DNA from: Candidatus Moraniibacteriota bacterium
GTDB taxonomy: Bacteria > Patescibacteriota > Minisyncoccia > Moranbacterales > GWC2-37-73
Assembly (NCBI GenBank): GCA_003510895.1
Contig: DOKE01000024.1
Coordinates: forward strand, 1-7,313
Reading direction: 5' to 3'
DNA length: 7,313 nucleotides
Of this stretch, positions 1-5,658 are shown piece by piece (positions within the stretch are counted from its first letter, which is position 1; each line of letters starts with the position of its first letter). Both the position numbers and the translations under genes were made by a program. Below the pieces are notes generated by a model. That model was not told the DNA's origin. It saw nothing but the letters and a program-made list of their open reading frames with translations, and made no database searches.

Positions 1-52
1 TTAGGCGAACTTTTTTTATAGAATTCACACTAATTTATTAAATTATAAAAAT

Positions 53-1282
53 ATGGCGAGAAAAAAGAAGCAAGCAGAAGAAACACAAACTCCAAGCGGA
101 AGATTGGGAGAGTTTGGAAGCGCGATAATGCAAATTGCCGATGAAAAAGGAATTGCCAGAGAAAAAGTGATTGAAATTGTGGAAGCCGCGTTGGCAGCTG
201 CTTATAAAAAAGACTATGGCAAGAAAGGTCAGAAAATAAAAGCCGAATTTAATTCGGTTGTTGGAGATACAAAGTTTTATTTGTTGAAGGACGTGGTTGA
301 TGAAACAGTGAGAGAATTTATTTCAGATGAAGACGAAGAAAAAGAAATCGAAGCAGAAAAAGAAACTGACGAGGAAGAAGAAAAACTTCCAAGATTTAAT
401 TCTGAAAGAGATATCACTCTCGCGGATGCTAAAAAAATCAAAAAAGACGCCAAGATTGGAGATGTGATTGAGATAGAACTTGAATCAAAAGATGATTACG
501 GACGAGTAGCCGCTCAAACTGCCAAGCAAGTTATTATTCAAAGAATTCGCGAAGCAGAAAGAGAATCGATGTTTACTGAATACAAGGAGAAAGAAGGAGA
601 AGTGGTGAGCGGAACAGTGCAAAGAATCGAAGGAAGAAATGTGTATATTGAATTGGGAAAATCCGTGGGAGTTTTGTTTCCTTCGGAACAAGTGAGAGGC
701 GAATCATATCGAATCGGACAAAGAGTCAAGGTTTATTTGGCAAAAGTTGAATCTGATCCACACGGACCGGGAATGACACTTAGTCGAACCAGTCCGGAAA
801 TGGTCAAAAAACTTTTTGAATTGGAAGTGCCGGAAATTTTCGCCGGAACAGTGGAAATTAAATCAATCGCCAGAGAAGCAGGCGCCCGAAGCAAGATCGC
901 GGTAGCTTCGAAAGAAGAAGGAATTGATCCGATTGGTTCTTGCGTGGGACAAAAAGGCACCAGAGTCCAAGCTATTATCGATGAATTGGGCGGAGAAAAA
1001 ATAGATATCATTGAATGGAATGAAAAACCGGAAAAATTTATTGCGGCTGCTATCAGTCCGGCAAAAGTTTTGGCGGTGGAAACTAATGAAAAAGAAAGAC
1101 AGGCAGTTGTGAAGGTGCCGGAAGATCAACTTTCTTTGGCTATCGGAAAACAAGGACAGAACGTGCGTTTGGCGGCCAAATTAACCGGTTGGAAAATTGA
1201 TATTGAAGGTCAATCAGTAAGACCGGAAGTTGACGAAGAAGAAACAAATGAAGCTGAGGACAATGAAGAAGGCGAAAAATAA
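53..1282 (+). CDS. nusA: Transcription termination/antitermination factor NusA
   Basis: NusA binds RNA polymerase and nascent RNA in the cytoplasm and modulates pausing, intrinsic and Rho-dependent termination and antitermination. The 409-residue protein shows the family's domains in order. The N-terminal polymerase-binding domain spans about 15-170, with YKKDYGKKGQ at 51-60 and GRVAAQTAKQVIIQRIREAE at 150-169. The S1 domain is about 182-245. KH1 is about 250-330, with GSCVGQKGTR at 295-304. KH2 is about 335-388, with IGKQGQNVRLAAKLTGWKID at 364-383. There are no C-terminal acidic repeat domains of the E. coli kind, only a short acidic tail (389-409). Unlike the B. subtilis form, a very acidic insertion of roughly 28 residues (about 88-116) interrupts the N-terminal domain. 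The ATG start gives a basic extension of about 13 residues and has no Shine-Dalgarno sequence. It is the first gene of a probable operon; ppa starts 19 bases after its stop. Identity is certain; the role of the insertion is unknown. Confidence 0.97.
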   Translation: MARKKKQAEETQTPSGRLGEFGSAIMQIADEKGIAREKVIEIVEAALAAAYKKDYGKKGQKIKAEFNSVVGDTKFYLLKDVVDETVREFISDEDEEKEIEAEKETDEEEEKLPRFNSERDITLADAKKIKKDAKIGDVIEIELESKDDYGRVAAQTAKQVIIQRIREAERESMFTEYKEKEGEVVSGTVQRIEGRNVYIELGKSVGVLFPSEQVRGESYRIGQRVKVYLAKVESDPHGPGMTLSRTSPEMVKKLFELEVPEIFAGTVEIKSIAREAGARSKIAVASKEEGIDPIGSCVGQKGTRVQAIIDELGGEKIDIIEWNEKPEKFIAAAISPAKVLAVETNEKERQAVVKVPEDQLSLAIGKQGQNVRLAAKLTGWKIDIEGQSVRPEVDEEETNEAEDNEEGEK

Positions 1283-1301
1283 TTTTTAAGTATAAAAAAA
1301 T

Positions 1302-1835
1302 ATGAATCTTTGGCACGAAATATCAGTGGGCGAAAAAAATCCGGAAATTGTCAATGTGGTTATTGAAATTCCGAAAGGCTCAAAAAATAAATATGAAATC
1401 GACAAGGAAACCGGTTTAATCAAGCTTGATCGAGCTATGAAAACATCCCAAGACTATCCTTTTGATTATGGTTTTATTCCTCGCACATTGTGGGATGACA
1501 ACGATGCGCTTGATGTGGTGGTGCTTACCACCTATCCATTGGCTACGGGAATTTTGGTTGAAGCCAGACCGGTGGGACTTATGAAAATGATTGATGGAGG
1601 AGAAGGAGATGACAAGTTGATTACTGTTCCTGCCAGCGATCCAAGATGGGACAATGTGAAAGATTTGAAAGACATAAATTCCTACACGCTCAAAGAAATT
1701 AAACATTTTTTTGAAACGTACAAAACTATTGAAGGGAAAGTGGTGGAAATAAAAGGATTTCAAAACAGAGATAAGGCTTTGGCGGCGGTTAAAAAAGGAA
1801 TGAAGTTGTATAATAGTAAATACGGAAAGAAATAA
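1302..1835 (+). CDS. ppa: Family I inorganic pyrophosphatase
   Basis: This soluble enzyme hydrolyses pyrophosphate to two phosphates with Mg2+, pulling forward nucleic acid synthesis and aminoacyl-tRNA formation. At 177 residues it has the usual bacterial family I length. The active-site residues known from the E. coli enzyme can be placed: E22, K30, E32, R44, Y56, the metal-binding aspartates D66, D68 and D71 in the DNDALDV signature (66-72), D98, D103, K105, and Y140-K141. The signature has Ala69 where the classical motif (DGDPLDV) has Pro, a small deviation that leaves all three aspartates intact. The ATG at 1302 follows a T/A-rich gap of 19 bases after nusA and lacks a Shine-Dalgarno sequence. 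The gene ends with tandem TAA TAA. Its position between nusA and tig suggests co-transcription with them. Function is confident from the complete catalytic set; oligomeric state cannot be read from the sequence. Confidence 0.97.
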   Translation: MNLWHEISVGEKNPEIVNVVIEIPKGSKNKYEIDKETGLIKLDRAMKTSQDYPFDYGFIPRTLWDDNDALDVVVLTTYPLATGILVEARPVGLMKMIDGGEGDDKLITVPASDPRWDNVKDLKDINSYTLKEIKHFFETYKTIEGKVVEIKGFQNRDKALAAVKKGMKLYNSKYGKK

Positions 1836-1860
1836 TAATTTTTTAGTTTTTTTATTGCTT

Positions 1861-3150
1861 ATGACAAATGAAATTAAAAAACTTCCTAATTCAGAAGTTG
1901 AAATAAAAGTTAGTGTTGCTTGGAGTGAATGGAAAAAATATATCAATCAAGCCGTGGAAGAAGTTTCCAAGGAAATAAAAATTGCCGGATTTCGTCCAGG
2001 AAAAGCTCCTCGCGATGTCGTGGAGAAGAAAGTTGGCGGAGCGACAATCTTGGAACAAGCCGGTCAATTGGCTATTCGTGGAACATATGGAGAAATTTTA
2101 ACTAAAGAAAAAATAGAAGCGATTGGACAACCCAAAGCGGAAATTTTAAAAATTGCGGAAGGAAATGATTTTGAATACAAAGTTATTACCGCTGTTGTGC
2201 CTGAAGTTGAAATGAGCGAATGGAAAAAAGATATCAAAAAAATCAACAAGGAATATCAGGATAAAAAAGTTGAAGTGAAAGAAGATGATGTGGATAGAGA
2301 GTTGAAACAATTGTCCCAAAATCGAGTTAAATTAGTGACTGTCAACAGAGAAGCCAGAGATGGAGACAGCGTGATAATTGATTTTGAAGTAAAAAAAGAT
2401 TCTGTTCCGATTGACGGAGGAATTGGAAAAGATCACCCGCTTATTCTTGGTAAGGGAGTTTTTATTCCTGGATTTGAGGAAAATGTGATTGGAATGAAAG
2501 AGGGCGATGAAAAAGAATTCGAACTAACTTTCCCTGAAAATTATCATGAGAAAAGTTTAGCGGCAAACCCGGCAATTTTTTGGGTAAAATTAAAATTAGT
2601 TCAAGAAAGACAAACCCCCGAAGTGGACGATGATTTTGCTAAATCGTTGGGAAAATTTGAGAATTTGGAAGCTCTCAGAAAAAGTGTTCGAGATGGAATC
2701 ACTGAAGAAAAGAAACGCGAACTGACAGAAAAAAGAAAAGCCGGATATATTGAAAAACTTGTTGAAGCTGCCAAAGTTGAATTGCCGGAAGTTCTTGTGC
2801 ACGAAGAATTGCACAGGATGATTGGTGAATTTGAAATGCAACTAGCTGGAATGGGAATGAATTTTGAAAAATATTTGGAACAGATCAAAAAAACCAAAGA
2901 TGAAATCGAAAAAGAATGGAGACCGCAAGCGGAGAAAAGAATTATTGCCGCAATGGCGTTGGAAGCAGTGGCTAAAGAAGAAAGCATAGAAGTGGCAAGC
3001 GAAAAAATTGAAGCGGAAATAAACAAGACGCTGGCTCAATACAAAAATGTCAAAGATGCGGAAAAAAATATTGATATGGTTAGATTGTATAACTATGTGA
3101 AGGGAACTTTGCAGAATGAAGCAGTGTTTGAAATGTTGGAAAAAATATAA
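1861..3150 (+). CDS. tig: Trigger factor, ribosome-associated chaperone and peptidyl-prolyl isomerase
   Basis: Trigger factor docks at the ribosomal exit tunnel and shields nascent chains; its FKBP-like domain isomerises prolyl bonds. From ATG 1861 the protein has 429 residues, close to the E. coli length of about 432. The N-terminal ribosome-binding domain (about 1-115) carries the docking signature GFRPGKAP at 43-50, at the same position as in E. coli. The FKBP-type domain is about 155-248, with DGDSVIIDFEV at 167-177 and LGKGVFIPGFEENVIGMKEG at 196-215. The charged helical C-terminal substrate-cradle domain is about 255-429, with VDDDFAKSLG at 255-264. I chose ATG 1861 over an in-frame TTG at 1855, which would add only Met-Leu: ATG is the stronger codon and puts the docking loop in the standard place. 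No Shine-Dalgarno sequence is visible. It lies 25 bases after ppa and 27 before clpP. The tig-clpP adjacency is widespread in bacteria. Confidence 0.96.
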   Translation: MTNEIKKLPNSEVEIKVSVAWSEWKKYINQAVEEVSKEIKIAGFRPGKAPRDVVEKKVGGATILEQAGQLAIRGTYGEILTKEKIEAIGQPKAEILKIAEGNDFEYKVITAVVPEVEMSEWKKDIKKINKEYQDKKVEVKEDDVDRELKQLSQNRVKLVTVNREARDGDSVIIDFEVKKDSVPIDGGIGKDHPLILGKGVFIPGFEENVIGMKEGDEKEFELTFPENYHEKSLAANPAIFWVKLKLVQERQTPEVDDDFAKSLGKFENLEALRKSVRDGITEEKKRELTEKRKAGYIEKLVEAAKVELPEVLVHEELHRMIGEFEMQLAGMGMNFEKYLEQIKKTKDEIEKEWRPQAEKRIIAAMALEAVAKEESIEVASEKIEAEINKTLAQYKNVKDAEKNIDMVRLYNYVKGTLQNEAVFEMLEKI

Positions 3151-3177
3151 GAAAGTAAATTTAGGCAATTAAATTCT

Positions 3178-3765
3178 ATGAATAATCAATATCTTATTCC
3201 TACGGTGATTGAAAAAACCAGCTATGGCGAGCGGGCTTATGATATTTATTCAAGGCTTCTCAAAGACAGGATTATATTTTTGGGAACTGCTATTGATGAT
3301 GGCGTCGCCAATGCAATTATTGCTCAACTGCTTTTTTTGGAACAACAAAATTCCAAAGAAGATATTAAGTTGTATATAAATTCTCCGGGCGGAGTAGTTT
3401 CCAGCGCTTTGGCTATTTATGACACAATGCAATATGTGCGTCCCGATGTGCAAACAATTTGTGTTGGTTTAGCAGCTTCAGGAGCGGCGCTTCTTTTGGC
3501 GGCTGGAGCGAAAGGCAAGAGAATGATTCTTCCTAATGGAGAAGTGATGATTCATCAAGTTCTTGGCGGAGCGCAGGGACAAGCGTCGGACGTGGATATT
3601 CACGCTAGACATATTTTGAAAACCAAAGATCAATTGAATAAAATTCTAGCCAAGCATACCGGACAAAAAATCGCCAAGATTGAAAAAGATACCGACAGAG
3701 ATTATTTTATGTCTTCGGAAGAGGCGATGAAATATGGAATAGTGGACAGAGTGATTGCAAAATAA
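3178..3765 (+). CDS. clpP: ATP-dependent Clp protease proteolytic subunit ClpP
   Basis: ClpP is the serine peptidase that forms the tetradecameric barrel degrading proteins fed in by Clp ATPases. The 195-residue protein aligns along its length with canonical ClpP: GERAYDIYSRLLKDRIIFLG at 17-36, YINSPGG at 66-72, and LAAGAKGKR at 107-115. The catalytic triad is complete: Ser101 (in GLAASGAA), His126 (in MIHQV) and Asp175 (in EKDTDRD), with the same spacing as in E. coli. Two normally invariant neighbours differ: the residue after the serine is Gly rather than Met, and the residue after His-Gln is Val rather than Pro. There is little or no N-terminal propeptide. No clpX follows; the operon stops here at a hairpin terminator 22 bases after the TAA, so the ATPase partner must be encoded elsewhere. 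The intact triad argues for an active peptidase rather than an inactive ClpR-like subunit. Confidence 0.96.
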   Translation: MNNQYLIPTVIEKTSYGERAYDIYSRLLKDRIIFLGTAIDDGVANAIIAQLLFLEQQNSKEDIKLYINSPGGVVSSALAIYDTMQYVRPDVQTICVGLAASGAALLLAAGAKGKRMILPNGEVMIHQVLGGAQGQASDVDIHARHILKTKDQLNKILAKHTGQKIAKIEKDTDRDYFMSSEEAMKYGIVDRVIAK

Positions 3766-3787
3766 TATTTTTTGGAAAAATAAATCA

Positions 3788-3821
3788 AAAAATCACCCCA
3801 AAATAAATCGGGGTGATTTTT
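3788..3821. terminator. Bidirectional intrinsic terminator between clpP and gpmI
   Basis: A perfect 12-bp stem pairs 3788-3799 with 3810-3821 around a 10-base loop. The GC core CCCC/GGGG sits next to the loop, and A/T pairs form the base. On the + strand the stem ends in five Ts; on the - strand the A run 3787-3792 becomes a T run. It can therefore end transcripts from both sides. It lies in the 72-base gap between the convergent genes, 22 bases after the clpP stop and 16 bases beyond the gpmI stop, which is where a shared terminator is expected. Confidence 0.9.
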
Positions 3822-3837
3822 GTGTATTGGATGAAAT

Positions 3838-5403
3838 TTATTTTAGCATCGGGAGCAAACTCTCTCCGTCCATTGTCGGGGGAATTTTTATCCCGTAAAG
3901 TTCCAAGATAGTCGGGGCAATATCGCTAAGCAGTCCTCCTATTTCTCCTTGTTGTTTTGCAATTTCAGCATCGCTTTTTTCTTTGTGATTATCGGGAGTG
4001 ACAAACCAAAGCGGAACAGGGTTAGACGAATGTTCCGTGTTTATTTCTCCGGTGTTGAAATTTTTCATTTCTTCAACGTTGCCGTGGTCGGCAGTTATGA
4101 ATAGACATCCGCCGGCTTTGAGAATAGCCGGAACAAGAATAGAAAGATTATGGTCGACAGCCTTAACTGCTTCAACAGCCGCTTTTTCATTTCCGGTGTG
4201 TCCTACCATATCCGCATTGGCGTAGTTGATTAAAATAAAATCATATTTTTTCTCTTGCAAAAGATCAGTAACTTTTTCAGTTATTTTTCTGGCGCTCATT
4301 TCCGGTTTTTCGTCAAACTTAGCCACTGACGGAGAGGGAATAAGAATTCTGTCTTCGCCTGGCCAAGGTTCTTCCATTCCTTCGTTGAAAAAATAGGTAA
4401 CATGGGCGTATTTTTCTGTTTCTGCGATACGCAGTTGTTTTATTTTATTTTCGCTTAATATTTTTCCCAAACCGCCGGTTGGAACATCGGGCGGGAAAGC
4501 AACTTTAACCGGAAGATTTTTTTCATACTCTGTCAGTGTCGCAAATTCCACTTCCAACGGTTCTTTTTTAAATTTATCAAATCCGGGAATAACAAAAGCT
4601 TTGGTTATTTGTCTGGCTCTGTCTTCGCGGAAGTTAAAGAAAATAATCGAGTCTCCATTTTTGATGATGGATGTTGGCTGTCCATTTTTTGTGATGACGC
4701 AAGGTTCCAAATATTCATCGGTGATTCCTTTTTTGTAGGATTCTTGCAGATAATTCAGGGGATCATCATTTTTTTCTCCGATTCCTTCAACCATCGCTCG
4801 ATAAGCTTTTTCAATGCGGTCCCAATTGTTATTTCTGTCCATTGCCCAGTTTCTTCCGCAAAGAGTGGCGATTTGCCCAACGCCTATTTCTTGCAATCTT
4901 TTTTGCAATTTTCCGATTGACTGAACGGCGGAAGTCGGCGCCGAGTCTCTTCCATCGGTGAATGCGTGGATATAAACATTGGACACTCCTTTTTCTTTTG
5001 CCATTATTAAAATAGCTTGCAAGTGATCCGCATAGGAATGAACGCTTCCTTCGCCAACCAGTCCCATTAGATGCAGCGATGAGTTATTTTTTTTGGAGTT
5101 TTCCATAACTTCGGAAAAAACCGGATTGGAAAAGAAACTTTTGTCTTGAACAGAAAGAGTTATTTTTGGTAAATTTTGATAGATTATTCTTCCGGCTCCC
5201 AAAGACATATGTCCCACTTCGCTGTTGCCCGGTTCTCCCCAAAAAAGTCCGACGGATATGCCGGAAGCCTGCAGGGTGGTCATCGGATAGAATCGGTTGA
5301 GTTTTTCGATAGTGGGCAATGTGGTTTCTTTCAAAACATTTCCGTGAGGATTAGTGCTTATTCCCCATCCATCCAGAATGACAAGAGCAAGAGGTTTATA
5401 CAT
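3838..5403 (-). CDS. gpmI: 2,3-bisphosphoglycerate-independent phosphoglycerate mutase
   Basis: This Mn2+-dependent enzyme of the alkaline phosphatase superfamily interconverts 3- and 2-phosphoglycerate in lower glycolysis through a phosphoserine intermediate. Its 521 residues match the usual length of about 510. Catalytic and metal residues are all placeable: D11 (ILDGWG), nucleophile S61 (GNSEVGH), D398 and H402 (YANADMVGHTG), D439 and H440 (ITADHGN), and H458 (TEHSSNPVP). Substrate residues are H122, DGRD at 150-153, R184, R190, R259 and R262 (NFREDR), and K331 (ETEKY). Residues 75-310 are the transferase insertion; the rest is the phosphatase fold. Some motif neighbours drift: VHSY instead of the usual VHSH (121-124), and GRNWAMDR at 183-190 instead of GRYY/GRFY-type. 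It is convergent with the clpP operon and divergent from rny, with its own strong promoter candidate upstream. The ATG at 5403 starts exactly at the conserved N-terminus. Activity is likely. Confidence 0.96.
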   Translation of the reverse strand: MYKPLALVILDGWGISTNPHGNVLKETTLPTIEKLNRFYPMTTLQASGISVGLFWGEPGNSEVGHMSLGAGRIIYQNLPKITLSVQDKSFFSNPVFSEVMENSKKNNSSLHLMGLVGEGSVHSYADHLQAILIMAKEKGVSNVYIHAFTDGRDSAPTSAVQSIGKLQKRLQEIGVGQIATLCGRNWAMDRNNNWDRIEKAYRAMVEGIGEKNDDPLNYLQESYKKGITDEYLEPCVITKNGQPTSIIKNGDSIIFFNFREDRARQITKAFVIPGFDKFKKEPLEVEFATLTEYEKNLPVKVAFPPDVPTGGLGKILSENKIKQLRIAETEKYAHVTYFFNEGMEEPWPGEDRILIPSPSVAKFDEKPEMSARKITEKVTDLLQEKKYDFILINYANADMVGHTGNEKAAVEAVKAVDHNLSILVPAILKAGGCLFITADHGNVEEMKNFNTGEINTEHSSNPVPLWFVTPDNHKEKSDAEIAKQQGEIGGLLSDIAPTILELYGIKIPPTMDGESLLPMLK

Positions 5404-5432
5404 AGGTAATTTTTAAACTGTTTACATTTGTA

Positions 5433-5459
5433 ATTATAGCATTTTTTTTGCTTTGACAA
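5433..5459 (-). promoter_or_regulatory. Probable sigma-70-type promoter for gpmI
   Basis: Read on the - strand there is a perfect TATAAT (5438-5433) preceded by TG one base upstream, giving the extended -10 TGCTATAAT. A 5/6 match to the -35 consensus, TTGTCA, lies at 5459-5454. The spacer is 15 bases, shorter than the ideal 17, but extended -10 promoters tolerate weak -35 spacing. An A tract (Ts at 5442-5449 on the + strand) fills the spacer. Transcription would start near 5426, giving gpmI a leader of about 23 bases without a Shine-Dalgarno sequence. Confidence 0.7.
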
Positions 5460-5479
5460 AAGATAAAGACGGGTATAAG
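5453..5479 (+). promoter_or_regulatory. Probable sigma-70-type promoter for rny
   Basis: A perfect TTGACA -35 hexamer lies at 5453-5458. TATAAG (5474-5479, 5/6) follows after a 15-base spacer. An alternative -10, TAAGAT (5476-5481, 4/6), gives the ideal 17-base spacer. The start would be near 5486, leaving about 170 bases of untranslated leader before rny. The -35 box overlaps that of the divergent gpmI promoter by five bases, so only one polymerase could occupy the site at a time. Confidence 0.6.
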
Positions 5480-5510
5480 ATGGTTAGTGTGCAAGTAATA
5501 TGTTGAATAT

Positions 5511-5647
5511 TTGACTCGATAAGGTACTGTTCGTCGGAATTAGCGCAAAAGCTATGGAAATATACAAAAAATCTTTTGTTTTGAACAAACTATTATTCTT
5601 TAGGGCAAAAAATGCTCTGGTTTTACGCGCGTAGCTTATCAAGTGAA
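5511..5647 (+). promoter_or_regulatory. Structured 5' leader of rny or candidate small RNA, class unknown
   Basis: No conserved protein is encoded between 5404 and 5658, but the rny-proximal part can fold. Positions 5511-5527 pair with 5631-5647 in an interrupted stem of 14 pairs with three mismatches; its core is GATAAG (5518-5523) with CTTATC (5635-5640). Inside, possible elements are 5528-5532 with 5583-5587 (TGTTC/GAACA), a short hairpin 5541-5554 (TAGC/GCTA), and a hairpin 5602-5618 (AGGGCA/TGCTCT, one G-U, A5 loop). The arrangement resembles a multibranched riboswitch-like or 6S-like RNA. I could not match it to a known family: the signatures I considered (SRP RNA, c-di-GMP-I, purine, PreQ1, c-di-AMP) do not fit. 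The closing stem ends 11 bases before the rny ATG, so it could control translation of rny. RNase Y genes are plausible targets of self-regulation, but that is inference. Confidence 0.35.
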
Positions 5648-5658
5648 AAAGTAAAAAT

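Noticed and set aside
19..24. A -10-like TAGAAT before nusA
   Set aside because: It matches 5 of 6 bases, but the matching -35 position falls at or beyond the window edge, and T/A-rich sequence gives many such hits. nusA may equally be co-transcribed with an upstream gene.
1855..1860. TTG start for trigger factor
   Set aside because: It adds only two residues before an in-frame ATG at 1861, has no ribosome binding site, and the ATG places the GFRPGKAP loop at the standard residue 43.
1416..1946. A 176-codon antisense open frame across ppa and the start of tig
   Set aside because: It lies opposite strongly conserved genes, is rich in Phe, Ser, His and Ile as expected from the complement of purine-rich coding DNA, and shows no recognisable domain. 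Similar antisense frames opposite tig (2601-3026) and the rny coiled coil (5755-6108) are rejected for the same reason.
5541..5554. GCGCAAAAGC resembling the GCAAAGC of c-di-GMP-I riboswitches
   Set aside because: The remaining conserved elements of that class (tetraloop-receptor arrangement and flanking CC/GG blocks) are absent, so the similarity is a short chance match.
5625..5632. ACGCGCGT perfect 8-base palindrome
   Set aside because: Too short to call an operator on its own, and part of it is used in the proposed leader stem.
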